From NCBI RefSeq assembly GCF_000220395.1, contig NW_004086259.1:1-64000 (forward strand): a stretch of DNA of 64,000 nucleotides, in the 5' to 3' direction. Source of the stretch: Ichthyophthirius multifiliis (taxonomy: Eukaryota; Ciliophora; Oligohymenophorea; Hymenostomatida). Positions 1-14,100 of the stretch are shown piece by piece. Within the stretch, counting starts at the first letter, position 1; the number at the start of each line of letters is the position of its first letter. A model generated the notes under the pieces. It did no database searches. It was given only the letters and a program-made list of their open reading frames with translations, and was not told the DNA's origin. The position numbers were made by a program, and so were the translations under genes.

Positions 1-1252
1 TATATAAAATAAAATAAATTAATTTAAATAAAAAAAATTATTGTAATAATTTTAAAAATATATAATCATATTTAGAATGATATAATCATAAATTTATATA
101 AATTTCGGCTATATATATTTTTAAAATTTATGTTATATATTAAATAAAAAACAAAAAATTTAAATTTAAATTTTCTTTTTTTATATATTTTTAATTTTTA
201 TTATTTTATATTTAAAATTATAATAAACAAATTGGAGTTAACCTTTTTACTAAAATATCAAAATTATAATTGTGTTTTTTTTTTTTTATATTTATATAAT
301 AAAAGAAATAAATACATACATTTTTTTAAAAAAAAAATTAAAAATGATTAATAATATTATTGAGAAATAAGTGTTATCATCTAATACTAATTATGATAAA
401 ACACAGTAAAAATTAAAATAATAATATGAAAAGACTACTTTATATCTTGAATATCACTGCTTAAAATATGCTAATGGACTAAATGTAATAATATTTATAT
501 GTATATATATATTTAAAATATATTTATATAAAATTATATATCTTTTTGACTTTATAATTATTAAATTAAAAATAAGGATTAATTAATCTAGAGAAGACTA
601 AAATGCTATGAGAACCAGAATAAATATCAATAATGTTTAGATTCATTAGAATAAAAATATAAAAAATATAATTTCAATAAAGTAATAAAAATATAATTGA
701 GTTTTATATTATTAATAAAACTATAAATTGATAAATATATATTTATTTTATTTTTATGTATTATTAAAATATTAGGTTTCATAATGTTAAAAACTATGTT
801 ATAATAATGATAACGTTTCTTAATGTATTAAAAAATGTTAAGATTCAAATAAAACAAAAAACTTTACTTCTTTAGGAAGCTCCTCCTTTTAAAAATTTCG
901 ATGAAAAAACTAGCTAATCTTTAATTATTTAGGAAATAAAATATACACTATCATTATATATATATTTGTTAAAAAAAAAAAATTAATTATAATTAATTTA
1001 TACTTTTTATTTTTTTAAATTAATATGTATTAATTATTTTTAATTTTTAAAATATATTATATAATTACCCTCTTTTTAAATAAAAAAATATTTTTTTTAT
1101 ATAAAAATATCTATTATTAAACTTTTTAATCTAATTAAATAAAAATGATAAAATTATATTAAAATATATATATATAGTAAAAATTTATTACCAACTTAAA
1201 AAATAAAAATATAGAAAAAAAACAATAAAAAAAAAATAATAATAATATAATA
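1..1252. other. gene-free AT-rich DNA
   Basis: Almost pure A/T with homopolymers and short TA runs. No reading frame under the ciliate code carries a recognisable domain, and I see no telomeric repeat or RNA gene. It presumably contains the promoter of the SET-domain gene that follows. Confidence 0.6.
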
Positions 1253-4200
1253 ATGAGCAATTCTTCACAAAATATATAAATAGGTTTAGAAACACAAGAC
1301 AATACTCCAAAAAGTCCATAGAAAAGAACTCTAAGGGATCGAATAAAATTAAAAAAAGAAAATGGTTTAAACAATTTATATTAATAAGAAAAATAAATTA
1401 GTATAAAATCACACAATAGAAAAAAATCTTAAAATTATAAGCAAAAAGTATAGCCTCAATATACAAACCCAGATACATATGTAAAAAAAAAGAGAATATA
1501 TATAAATTACAAAAATATAAATATTTAAGCATAGTAAAACTCCAGATTTACTAATTTAATTTGTAGACGAAATTATAAAAGCGGATAAAATAGAAGTTTT
1601 GCGCGTATAATATTAAAATTTAAATTTAGAGGAATTCTAAAATTTTTCAAAATTTACTATTGAAAAAAAAATAAGGAAGAAATAAATACTTAATTATAAA
1701 AAGAAGATAAAGAATAAATAATATCTTTTTAAATAATGGATTGCATAATTTAATAGGATTAATATCCTATTACAATTTCAGAAAAAACATTAAAAATTAT
1801 TTAAAAAACGTAATTAAAAAATATCGAATAAATTAGAGAAAGAGCAATAAATAATATTTATTTTTAATTTGATTAATTAGAAAAAGATTTTCATAAATTA
1901 TTTTTACATACAATATTAAATAGATGTAGAACAATTTAATCAATTAATTATATGCTTTCTTTAATTAACGATTTTTATATTTTAGTATAAAGAAAATAAA
2001 TAAAAACAAAATTAACTTTAGTAAAAAATTAAGATTTAGAAAGGCTATTCAAAACTGAATTAGATAAAAAATATTAAGTTTAAAGCTGGCCTTTTATTCC
2101 TTAATTTCATAGAAAATATTAAGGAATATATAATTATTTTCCTGAACCAGAGAAAGACAATGAATAAATATAAAATATTCTACTATCAGAAAAAAAAAAT
2201 ACAATTTGCTCTGATAATTGTGCTTGTATGAGTTTAGAAACTTTAGGCGATTTTTCTTTAGAAAATGCGACATGGAATTCTGAGTATTATATATATATAC
2301 TTAATTATTTATATATTTTTGTAAAAAAAAATTAAAGATGTCCAAATAGAAAAGAAAGAATGGAATGTCTACATCATGAATGTAAAAATGCCTAAGGAAG
2401 GCTAAAACTTTAAAAAATTATAGATTAAGATGTCCAAGAAACCTTATGTTGGGGAATTGATTTATACACAAAAAAGAATCTGCATTATATTTTACATGAA
2501 AATGAATGTGATATAAAAAAACATAATTTTATCCAGAGGTCTCTTTTAAAAGCTGCAAATTTATGTGGGAATAATGGATGGGATATGTAGAAAGTTTGCG
2601 AATTTATTATATAGAATAGTAAGAAAAAAGATGAGGAAAATAACAAGGATTATATTTTTAATAATTAAGATAGAAAATTTTCCAAAGTAATTCTTAAAAC
2701 TCTCAAAATAAATGTTGACCCAGAAGCTTTTAGAATTCATTCTAAAGGAATGGGAGTTATTTGTTTGAAGTAATATTTTTTTATTTTTTTTATTATTTTT
2801 TTATCAAAATATTTAATAGCCGTTAAGGAATAGAAAAAAATGATCTCATTATATAATATTTTGGAGAAATTTATAGACCTTATAGATGGTTTGAAAGATA
2901 AGATTTCGTTAAAAAATTTATGAAAGAAAATAATTAAAAAGATGTATTACCTGATTTTTATAATATAATGTTAGAAATACATAAAAATGATCCTAAAGGA
3001 TATGATATTTTAGTAAAAAAATAAAAAAAATAATAAAATAATATAAAAAAGTATGTAGATCCTATGTAAAAAGGAAATTATTCAAGTAGATTAAGTCATT
3101 CATGTGATCCTAATTGTGGTACAGTAGCCACAATTAGTGATGGAAAATATAATATATCGATGTATGCAATGAAATCAATAGAATATGGCGAGGAACTAGC
3201 TTTTGACTATTCAGCAGTAACAGAAAGTAAATAAGAACATATGTAGGCGACTTGCTTGTGTGGAACATATAAATGTAGAGGGAAATATATAGAATTTAGT
3301 AATAATAATTTAAAAGAATATAATTTTATATTGGAAAAAATGCATTGTTTTTTAAAAAGAAATTCAGATTTATTAAGATGTTCAAATGAAATTTTAAATT
3401 CGGAAGATTTGAAACTTCTTGAAAAACATAATATGAGAAAAAATATAACAGAAAATTGCCCTTCTTGGCTTATGAAGTGGATTTCGATAATTTTGAAGAC
3501 TATAGATGAAGAAAAAAGTCTATTTTTGGAACATTAAATGAATACGAATATTTTTTTATTGCATTCTTAAAAGGAGTTGAGGGATTTAGAAGAAAAAAAT
3601 GAAGAAGAAGATTAGAGTTTATAAATAAAAAAAGAAGAAAAAATAAAAGAAATTTAAAAGCATGTTTAGTTTATTAATTATTTGGCGAATTCTAAAGTGG
3701 AAAATAGAATTTAGAATTTGGTTATTTCAATTGATAAAGTTAAGTATTTTCTTAAAAAAGTAAATGATTTTTAAGCCCCTTTAGATTATCTTAATTTTGA
3801 TTAGATTTTTGAGAATCTATGCGGAAAAAATAAAGAGTCTATACTTGATGAAATATATGATTTAATTACTTCTTATAAAAATTAATGTGGATAAATATTA
3901 GTTTATTTTAATATTTTTAGAAAATCTTTTTTGCCTAAATATGCATCTATTTCTAAAAAATAAGGGCTTTTGGCTTTTAGGTTGTTCTGCTTGAATATAA
4001 GTGAGTTTTTTAAAAAAATACAAAGCAATTTTCATTCTAGTGCAACTTTTATTACTTTGTATTTTTATTCGTTTACTCATACTTATTTCACTCCGCATGA
4101 ATATGCGAGTGTTTGTAGCGAAAAAATGAAAATTTCAGAAACTGAAATGTAAAATTTGCATCTTTTGGATACTGAAAAGAAAAAAAAGAAACATTATGAA

Positions 4201-4876
4201 GAATAGAGAATTTATTCACCTTAATTTATTTGGGGATAACTTACTGTTTGGTTTAAATAAACTATCGCATCACCATAGGCTACTCTTTCTCAAGATAGGA
4301 GAGGTACTCTTTCTTTTCCTTCAATTAATTAGAGCTTTAAAACAGATTGTTTTAATTTTCCTTTTTAAGAAAAAAATGATGTATGACAATTTTTTATTTC
4401 CTATATATTTTTTTTATTATATTTTTTAGAAATAACCTTTAGTTTCATTTTTAAATCATTTAAAGTCTAAACCTAAAGATATGTGGCCTCCTGAATAAGC
4501 TAAGTGGAGCTATAAAAATAATTTAAAGTTTATTATTTAAGAATAAAAAAATTAATATATTAATTATTAAAAAATTTAAAAAAAAGAAATTACGGAACTA
4601 TACTATTTGAAGGTATACACAGCCAAAATATATTTCCAAATCTAATAAACAAGGTAATAGAATAAGCTTTAAATAGTTTTGAAGAAAAATTTAAACTTTT
4701 TGTTGAAGTTGAAAAAGCTTTTTATCCTGAATTTAGTGAAGAGCTAATAATAAATATATAGAAAGAATGTTTTGAATAAATAAATGAAAGAATAATAAAT
4801 GATAAAAATTAGTATTATAATAAAAATGATGATGAAATTCTAATAAATAATAATAATATTAATAACAATTAATAAT

Positions 4877-4913
<37 letters not shown>

Positions 4914-5193
4914 TTAATAGTTACAATTTCAATAATAATTTTAATAATAATATTCAAAAATTAAGAAGAAAATAAAAAAATATTAATTATAATTTAGAAA
5001 TTGATGAATTATTAGAATATAAATTTGAACCAAAAATAAAAAAAAAACTAAATACAGCGAATTTATACTAAATGATATTAAAGATGATATAAATATGCTT
5101 TATAATTAAGAAAATGATGAAAATAATTTAAAACTTCTTGTTATAAATATTAGTAAAAAACTTTTTGAATAAATATAGGTTAATAATAATTGA
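1253..5193 (+). CDS. ATXR3/SDG2-type SET-domain histone lysine methyltransferase
   Basis: A large protein readable only with TAA/TAG as Gln. After a basic N-terminus comes a Cys cluster (NCACMS ... [10 protein letters not shown]), then the SET core: [22 protein letters not shown] at about 3095-3120, [10 protein letters not shown] and a post-[13 protein letters not shown]. The long tail ([20 protein letters not shown], a WGQLTVWF-like block, [19 protein letters not shown]) follows the plant ATXR3/SDG2 C-terminus in order, so this subfamily call is strong; that family trimethylates histone H3 K4. Introns by splice fit are 2284-2337, 2770-2819, 4381-4429 and 4528-4586. The tail runs into a polyN/polyQ tract. 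Read literally, TGA at 5002-5004 ends the protein; a one-base change at an A-run near 5038-5047 would extend a sensible acidic reading to 5193. The start is the first ATG in frame. Confidence 0.85.
4853..4952 (+). repeat. TAA/AAT trinucleotide tract coding polyQ/polyN
   Basis: A TAA-rich microsatellite inside the 3' end of the SET-domain gene. In the gene's frame it gives runs of Asn and then about a dozen Gln. Such tracts slip easily, so length and frame downstream are uncertain. Confidence 0.85.
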
Positions 5194-7238
5194 AACACAT
5201 ATAATAAATTTAAATTTTATATAGATCATCTCATTTTTTATTTTTTTACTTTTATTATAATAATTTTTTTTAATTTCTAAATTTGAATTGTGTTATATTC
5301 ATGTTTAATTAAATCTTATTAAAATTTAATTTTTTATGTTTGAATAGATTTTTATAATTTATAGTTAAAATTATATTTTATATTTTTTGAAATTCAATCT
5401 TTATATTAAAAAATAAAACTTTAACAAAAATCATATAAATTTTATTAAATTCCTTCATAAATATTAAAATATTTATTTATATTGTATAAATTTAATAAAG
5501 TATATTTAAATTAATTAAAAACTTTAAACATTAATATCCAAAATAATAATTATTAATTTAAATTATGTTTATTTTAAATAATCTAAATATTATATTTTAT
5601 TTTATATAAAATAAATATTTATTTTTATTTTAGTATATAATTGATATATAAAAATGATAAAATATATTTAAATATAAATATAAAAATTATTACAATAATT
5701 TTTTATATATTAATACATTTTTTTATAATTTATCTGTTAATAATTTATTTAAAAATTAATAAATTGACACAAAAATACAATAAAAATAATTTATATATTA
5801 TTATAAAAATAAAATTAAATAATGATATTTATTCATAATAAATTAATTTATATTATTTAAAAATATATAAAAAAATTAAAAAATAATGAAAATTAATTAA
5901 TTTAAATATTAAGGAATAAATAAATAATTAAATTATATATTTTATATATTAGAGTATTATAAAATTGATTCTTTTAAAGTTTATTTATTAATATTTATAT
6001 ATAAAAATAATATATACTAAATAAAAATAAACATTAAATAAAAATATATAATAGTACTATTATAATTATAATATTTATTAATAAAAAATAAAAAATTAGA
6101 CAAATTAAATAAAATATTAAAAAACTAAAAAAAATATTAAAATACATAATTTATATTAGAAAAAAAATATATATTAATATTTTCAAAATATAAATAAAAA
6201 TTAAATAATTATAAAATTATAATAAAGAAAATAAAACTTATATAAAATTATATTAACAAAAAGATGATAATAAATAATAAAAGTAAAAATAAAGTATAAA
6301 ATTAAAAAAGATTAAATTATGTTATATAAATAATAGATATAAAAATTATTTAAAAATTAGTATTTATATTTATATTTATATTTATATTTATATTTATATT
6401 TATATTTATATTTATATTTATATTTACATAATTATTTTTCTTTCTTTTTTCTTTTTTGACATACATTGTTATTTTTTTTAATCTTTATATTTTAATTATG
6501 TTCATTTACTAGATTTTAGATATTTTATAATATTGTTAAATTTTACCAAACAAACGATATCTATCTTTATATTTTTTTAATAGTTGAAAAAATAAATTTT
6601 TATTATATTTTTTGTTGTATAATATTTTTTAAACTTAAAACATAATTTTTTCTAAAATGGAAGTTTTTTTTTGAATTATAAAAATTTTAATTTGAAATTT
6701 TTTTAATTTTTTTTTACATCTTAATCTATAATTTTTTTTTTTTTTTTTTCTTAAGAATTTTTTATCTTTTTTATTTATTTATAATTGAATATATATATTC
6801 CTTATTCATAATTTTAATTAAAATTTATAATGAATAGAGAGAGTTTTTTTAAATAGCTAAATTTGTGAATTTTTATTTAAAATTTATTAATCGATTACAA
6901 ACATATATTTATATTAATTTTTAAAACAGATATGTAAAATATATTAAATGTAGTGGTCTTTTAAACATATTAAATAATTTTTATTTTTTAAAATTTTACA
7001 TTTTACATTTTAAAAGGAATAATAAATAAGAATGTCTAAAATTTTTATTTTTTAAAAAAATATGCGAAATTATAAAAATCTGGATTAATTAGATTTACTT
7101 ACTTTTTCTCTTTCTTAATTATAAAAATAGTAAATTTTTTTTTTTTATTTAGTTTTTTTTATTTATTTAATATTTTTTTTTTATAATAAAATCAATTTTA
7201 TAAACATTATTTTATATATAAGAATTTGAAAAAAAATA
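5194..7238. other. gene-free AT-rich intergenic region
   Basis: About 2 kb between the converging SET-domain and CK1 genes. The only open stretches are low-complexity I/N/K/Y frames (for example 5641-5838) with no family resemblance. It holds one hexamer array (6361-6424). No RNA gene seen. Confidence 0.6.
6361..6424. repeat. TATATT-type hexamer tandem array
   Basis: About ten uninterrupted copies of a six-base unit (tattta/tatatt register) in intergenic DNA. A simple microsatellite with no gene overlap. Confidence 0.9.
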
Positions 7239-8489
7239 TCAATATATTTTCTTTATTGTTATTTTTTTGGAAACTTTTATATTTTTGATTTTAAATTCTT
7301 TCTAAAATATATTTTAAACATAAATTTTTTCATCTTAAAAGTGACTATATTCTTCACTTAGTTATTTATGCTCCACAGTTAAATTATTATTTTCACAAAG
7401 TATAGCTGTTCTAAGTAAACTTTAATCTTTTTTAAAAATAGGGACTTCGAATTAAGTAGTTTCAATATTTTCAAGTGTGTCTTGATAAAAAAGCGAACTA
7501 TCAAGGAATTTTTTTTCCGAATGTATTTTTTTCTACTTTTTTTTCTTTTTACAATTGTCCGTACACCAATCCAAGCATGATTCAGTTATAAAATTAACAT
7601 TTTGAAAATCCAATTCTGCCAAAAAAGCTTTATAAATCAAATTATAATTAGGCTTCTCATCAAATTTAAGGCTAAAAATGTGCTAAAAGAATATTTTTAA
7701 GCCTTCTTCTTCAATTTCTTTTAGAATATTTTAACAAAACCGAATCTTCATTTCTTTTATTAATTCAAATTTTAATTCTTTTTCTTCGCAATTTATATTT
7801 TACCAAGGCAATTCGCCTTTCAAAAAATATACTAAAACATATCCTAAAGACTCCAAATCGTCCCTTCTAGACTATTCTAGACCTCTATGGCTATTTATAG
7901 ATGTATATCTAGCAGTACCAACTAGTCCTCGATTATTTATTAATTATATATGATTGCTGTTGTATATATATTATTTCGATAATCCGAAATCTATTATATG
8001 GATTTTATGTTAATTACCTTCTGTCCCAATCACAAAATTCTCAGGTTTTATATCTCGATGAATGTATTATTTATTGTGCATATGTTCTATTGCTTAAAGC
8101 ATTTATATACCACATATAAATACTGTTTTGGATGAAAAGTTAACCACTTTTTTCTTTAATTACTCGAGATTTTAGCCCAAATAGGACATTATTAATATTT
8201 GGTGGGTTTCTGTTATTATTTAATCTATTAACCTCGGAAAATGAATACTGTCTTACATTTCATGTAAAATATGGAATTCCTTTTATATTAAGGTTCGAAT
8301 ATTTGTTTCTTTTTTGTAGTCCTTTTTTTCAACTTTTATTGCTCGTAATTTCTTGTCGTAATTATCAAATACTTTATGTATTTCACCGAATGAACCGGCA
8401 CCTATTTTTTCTAATTACGTGTATCGCTCGTTTACAGTTATTTCTTATATTATTTTTTTAGGAATATATTCACTTAGTGCATATTTCAT
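7239..8489 (-). CDS. casein kinase 1 family protein kinase
   Basis: A single uninterrupted frame of 416 residues from ATG at 8489 to TGA at 7241-7239, with no introns. The kinase core is complete: the Gly loop GAGSFGEIHKVFD (residues about 27-39), the VAIK-type lysine RAIKVEKKDY, the catalytic loop HRDIKPENFVIG, and DFGLSKQ. The CK1 hallmark follows: GTARYTSINSHRGLEQSRRDD instead of the APE motif, then ESLGYVLVYFLKGELPWQ. CK1 enzymes phosphorylate Ser/Thr, often primed or acidic sites. The C-terminal tail of about 110 residues is not recognised. It converges with the SET-domain gene upstream. The exact CK1 subfamily cannot be settled by eye. Confidence 0.93.
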
Positions 8490-9071
8490 TATTAAAAATT
8501 TATATTATATATAAATTTTTTGTTATTTTTTTTTATAATGTTAATTTTTTAATGTAATTTAAATAAGCATTTTTAAATTTATTATTTGTATGTTATTTAA
8601 TATATTATTATAAATATTAATCATTTAATTTATTATATTAATAATTCATATTTAACTTTAATTTTATGTATATTATACTTATTATCTAACATATCGAATA
8701 ATTTTAAAATTGTAAATATTTTTAGTTGTTTTTAGATATATTTCAATTTATAAAATTTATTAAATGTCTTTTTGAATGAATAATTAAATATTTTGAACAA
8801 GAGTTTATTTTTTTTTAAAAAAAAATATAATATTATTGTTAAATGTTTTGTAAATTATATAATATAATTTAAATAATAATATTAGTATTAAAATTAATTT
8901 AGGTATATAAAAAACTAAATAATATAAAATTATTAATTAAAAATAAAAATAAATTATTAAATAAATAATAAAATTAAATAATTTACTTCAAAAAACAATT
9001 TATTATTTTTTATAAATAATATATCAATTTACAAAAAATATTTCAATATTTATAAAAATAATATAAAAAAA
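8490..9071. other. divergent intergenic region between CK1 and SETD-like genes
   Basis: 582 bases of A/T-rich DNA between two divergently transcribed genes, so it should hold both promoters. No motif can be singled out. Confidence 0.5.
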
Positions 9072-11104
9072 ATGCAAGAATTAAAAATAAATAAAATTTC
9101 ATATACATCAAAAACAAATGGCGAGCACAAATATGGGTTGGGAAAGCATTTTTTAAAGAAAAAAAATATATATTTAGAAGATAAAAAAGCAGAAATATAT
9201 ACTCCAACATAATTAATGCAAGAGTACCTAAAAAAAGCAAAGATGAAGGTTTAATATTAAATAAATTAACATTAGGAACATTCAAAGCTCTAAACGGTTA
9301 TAAATATTAAGGTTTTATGGCCACGGAAGACATTAAGCCAAACGATATTTTAGTGAGAGTCCCAAAAAACTTAATATTAAATACTAAGAAGTGTTTTTTT
9401 AGTGACATATAGGTTGTAATTAAAGATAATTTGGACTTTTTTACTAGTAAGAGAGGAACAGGAGGATTAATAGAAGATCATATAATGCTAATATATATAT
9501 TAAGATAATATTAACTTGGAAAAGAATCGGAATGGTATTATTTAATAAATAATCTACCTAAATGCATTAATTTAGTCGATTTTTGGGAAGAATAAGAATT
9601 GGAGTTGCTAGAGGATAAAGTTTTTTAAGATCGAGTTAGGAAATAGAAATTGTATTTTGATTATTTATATAAAAAAATAGTTAATATTTTGGAAAAATAT
9701 CCGGAGTTATTTTCTGCAGAAACTTATTCTTATGAAAATGTTAAATGGATTTATATACATTTGTGGTCTAGATGCTTTGGGGGATCGCTTGATTATGTGA
9801 GTTTTGTTCCTATAGTAGAAATGATGAATCATGAAAATACTAATTTATTCTTTAGAGTACATAAAAAAGAAGATATTATTGAAGTTCAAGAACTAAATTA
9901 AAAAGAAAAGGAAAATTATACTTCTTCAGATAATGAATCTTATATGAGTGATGATAATATGTTATTAAGTGAAGGAGAAATAGAAGAAGATAATAAATAA
10001 TAATAATAAGATGAATAAAAAAATTATAATATATAATAATAATTACCAAAAAATTTAAAAAAAATTGTTTAAGATATTGAATAAATGCTTTTGAATGAGT
10101 TTGATTTAGGGGATGATTGCTCTATTTTTTTCGTAGGTAAAATTCTTTAAAAACTAGAGATTTTACAAATGAAAAAAAATCCGGTTTAAGAATTAAATAG
10201 TTTGAAGGAATTAAGTTAGTTTTATAAAGAAAATCTTAAATATTATAGCAAAATCTATATTAAAGATAATTAAGTATATAATACTTAATAAAAGTAAGTT
10301 TTCTAAAATGAAATTGATGAAAATTCTAAAGTATATAAAATAGATTATTCTCTAGTTTTGAATTTTACTGAAGAAGAATAAAAGTGGAAAAATAGTGATT
10401 TTGATGAATTTATATTAATGTGTGATAATTCGGATTCTTTTTAAAAAGGTGCTTAAGTTTATTTTTGCTATAATAGATTGTCTAATAGAAGTATGCTAAG
10501 TAAATATGGAATGGCCTTATAATATAATAAATATGAATTTGTTTATTTTAGATATAATTATATTAATGATATTTTTAAATATGCCCCTAAGTCTTTCCCT
10601 TATATTAAATATTTTGAATTAAATAAATATAAGAGGTTCAAAATTCAACATACGAAACTTAATATGAAAATTATTACTTTCGCTAAGGCTATGTTCTGGG
10701 ATTTAACTTATTAATCTATAGAAAGTGTTTTCAATCCTTCAATTAATTTGAGTTTGGAATTAAAAGGTCTTAATAAAGTTAAAGAAATGTATGAGGAATA
10801 TATATAAAATGCAAAATTTAGTATTGAGGAAAACGAGAGTATGCTTCAAAGTTAAGATTTGAATGGGAACTAATATTTTGCTATTATTTATAGGTTAGAA
10901 AGATAAAGAATTATTAAAAATTAACAAAATTTAATTAATATTATTATTCATATAATTTAATAAATGCTTGAAAAATAAGAAAAAGGTCGCGATTTTTTCA
11001 ATGAAAAAACTTTTTTTGAAAATAATTAAGAAGAAATGCATAGAAACAGATATATAATAAGAAAATACGTATAATATTTTCCTGAAAAAAATATATAATT
11101 TTGA
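9072..11104 (+). CDS. SETD3/RuBisCO-LSMT-like SET-domain protein
   Basis: About 675 residues with no introns. The split SET domain is readable: GYKYQGFMATEDIKPNDILV with VPKNLIL near the start, VSFVPIVEMMNHE (the N-H-x motif region), and GAQVYFCYNRLSNRSMLSKYG, the counterpart of the SETD-family GEQ...SYG...N..LL..YGF block. An insert rich in Asp/Glu/Ser/Gln sits inside the domain. The C-terminal part fits the LSMT substrate-binding helical domain only in position. The family methylates Lys (or His) on non-histone proteins. The N-terminal 55 codons from ATG 9072 (LMQEYLKKAK) are in a different frame from the rest (DEGLILNKL...); joining them needs a one-base change around 9230-9243, next to an A-run. 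Confidence 0.8.
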
Positions 11105-11161
11105 TTAAACATAAAAATATATTAATTTATAATAATATATTATATATAGAGATATAAAGTA

Positions 11162-14100
11162 TCATAAATCAACAACTTATTTATGTTCTTCCTCTTCCCC
11201 ATCTTCTATATTTCTAGCAGAATGTATTAGAGCATTAACCTCATGATTGTTATTTAAATTAATGTTTTCATTATTATTATTAATCTCATTATTATAATTA
11301 AAATTTAAGATATTATTTTTATTATTATTAATTGTTTAAACTTTATCATAATATTCATACTATTTTTCAATACCATCTTCTTCAATATTTTATTTTTCTT
11401 CTTCCTAATTATCTTCATTACTTTAATTAAGATTAGATATTGTATTTTTAATATGACTATCTTCAAATTATTTATATTAAACAAATGCTGCTTTAATCTT
11501 AACATCAATAGATTTACATAATACCTCTTTTTCATCAAAAAACTCGAAAATTCCAGATTAATCAAGTAACTTTCTTGTTACGTCAGAAACTAGAATTCTT
11601 CCCTATTCTCCATTACTCTCAAGTTTATTTGCAATAACAACATCTCTTCCATAAATATCATATCTTACAATATCTGTTCCTATTACACCACCGATAATTT
11701 TACCTGTATGAATACCTATTCTCATATCTAAAGCATCGAACTTTATTTAGGCACGCGTTTCTTTTATCTTCTCAATCATACTAAACCCCATATTTGCCAC
11801 ATTTCGTGCTTCTATTACTGGATTACGTTTCCTACTGTCTGTGAATCCTATAACTACATAGCAATCTCCGATAGTATAAAGTTTAAATACTTCATTATCT
11901 AAACAAGATTTATCAAATTCAGTAAAAAGTTTTTTTAACATATTTACTACTTACTCAGGTTCAACAGAAGATGAATATTTTGTAAAACCAGCAATATCGG
12001 CAAATAAAATAGTCACATCTTCGAAATTATCAACTAATTCTAGCTTTGTTGAATCAGGGTTATTAAGAAATTTCTCTAAAACATGTTTAGGTAGGAGGTT
12101 GCTTAGTATTTTATTTTATTCATTTGTTTTCTTTGTTAGACTTTTGAGATTGTTAAAAGACTTTATATTTAATTAGAAAAGTAAATACTAATAAACTAAA
12201 TGGGCTAATCCACTTACGATATTAAAATAACTAAGATTTGCTTATTAATTTTTTATTACAGTCATGATCATTTAATTAATAAAAACGAAGAAAAAGCAAA
12301 TTAAACAAATTTTAAATCTAATAAAATTAAAAGAACCTAAAATAGCAAAAATAAAATATACCTCAATAGTTTAAATTCCGTACATAGATTTAATTAAATC
12401 ATCAGTTAGCTAAGAAGTATCGATTGTATATGTTTCTAAAGTCACAATAGCAATTGAAACTATCATTATTATTATTATATAGGATTAATATCGGGTATAA
12501 GTATTAAGATATTTTGTTATGAAGCAATTTATTATTATTATTAATGCATAAACTAAGCTTCTGTTTATTACGTTTACTACAAACATAGTATTGAAATAAT
12601 CTTTTGCTAAGAAAATTAGTATTGTTTTTAACATAAAGGCGTTAGCGAAAATTAACATTTTTATTTTTATTTATTTCTTTGATTGGGAAAATATCTATTC
12701 ATAAAATTATTAAGTTTCTTATTACTCGAAATCTAGTTCTAAATAAAATGATTTCTTTGTCAGTGCTAATAAATTCCTTATATCATTATGATTCTTTTAT
12801 ATGAATAAAAAAATAATTAATATTATGTATATATGTGGTTTTGTAATTAAAATTAAATTACACGTTCTTCTTCTTTGCTTTCAAAAAGTTCGTTTATAAT
12901 TTCCACATCAACATCTTATCCTTCGAAAGCATTTAATTATTCTAAATTAAGTTCTTCTTTTAGTGCGTTTTCAATTCTGCAAATAGTATTTAATTAAGAA
13001 TCCCTTCTATAATCACCCGCTTAGAAAGTGTCTTTTGACCCAGTATGCATTATAGCTCCTGAAGCTTATTAAATAGCATTCTTGCTGTTAATTTTTTACT
13101 TGTTAATAATAGGAGCAGGCAATTAATTAGTAGATTTTTCAGAACTAATTTTATTAAGGAGATTATCAGTTTAACCATTTTCCTTTTTTTCCATTAAATT
13201 ATTTGACATAGCATTTAATTTAACAGTGGACTTTTTTGTTACTTTTCTTGGATAATTAACATTTTTAATACCAGTAATTGCCAACTTTAATTATTGAGGA
13301 GGTTAAACAATTTAAACAGGAGACTTTTATTGAATTTAACTTTTTATATTATTTGAATTTTAGTAATTATTTTATGTAATAATTTCTTTATTTTTATCAA
13401 TATAAGATTTTTTTATAGGTTTTTAGTTTTTATTATAAATTCCACTTTTTGAATTTATTTTACTTCCTGGTCTAATAACTTCTGTGATTTTTTAAGTTCC
13501 TTTCCCCATCCCTTTTGTATTAGATTTGAAAATTTAATAAGTAATCATTACGCCTTTTCCCTTAGCTTCCACTTCTCGAAGGATAACTCTATAGTTTTAT
13601 TAATTTTGAGATTATATTTTATTATGTGCAGCTTCTGAAATTGTCATTTTATTATCTTCTCCAGTAGACATTACTCTTGATGTGGTATTTATAGTATCTC
13701 CAATAAGAGAAAATTGGGGTTTATGGTAACCAAGTACACCTGCTATAACTCTTCCGTAGTGAATTCCTATTTTGACCTTCATTTTTTCACCAGTGGAACC
13801 CCAAGAAATATTTTTTACGTAATTCATCATATCGAATCCTAAATTAATTAACCTTTCGACAGCGTTTAATTAGTTATGTGTTTTTTTTGCTGTTGCTTCT
13901 ACACTCAAACCGGATGATGCGACGTAAGATTTTCCGACGGTTTCAATTTTCGTACATTCGTTTTGGGAACATAAAACATCAAAGTTTCTGAATAAATTGT
14001 CTAATAAAGCTATTATTTTTTCGTTTTCTGATTGCAGAATTTAGTCAAAGTCACATATATCACAGAATAAAACTCCTACTTCCCCTTAGTTTTCAGCTAG

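Noticed and set aside
1159-1374. Minus-strand open frame rich in F/L/I
   Set aside because: It is antisense to the 5' end of the SET-domain gene and exists only under the standard code; no membrane-protein family resemblance.
5641-5838. Open frame of I/N/K/Y residues
   Set aside because: Low-complexity translation of pure A/T DNA with no domain, and no neighbouring exon that extends it.
6361-6424. Hexamer array as a CRISPR, satellite or telomere-like element
   Set aside because: There are no spacers, the unit is six bases of A/T and it does not match the ciliate C4A2/G4T2 telomere repeat.
7239-8489. Interpreting in-frame TAA/TAG as pseudogene decay
   Set aside because: These codons fall at glutamine positions in many intact conserved proteins, while TGA is never used inside them; the ciliate code explains it.
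9072-9240. Programmed frameshift as in Euplotes
   Set aside because: Euplotes shifts occur at stop-like slippery codons and its code differs; here breaks cluster in A/T runs across many unrelated genes, which fits sequence error better.
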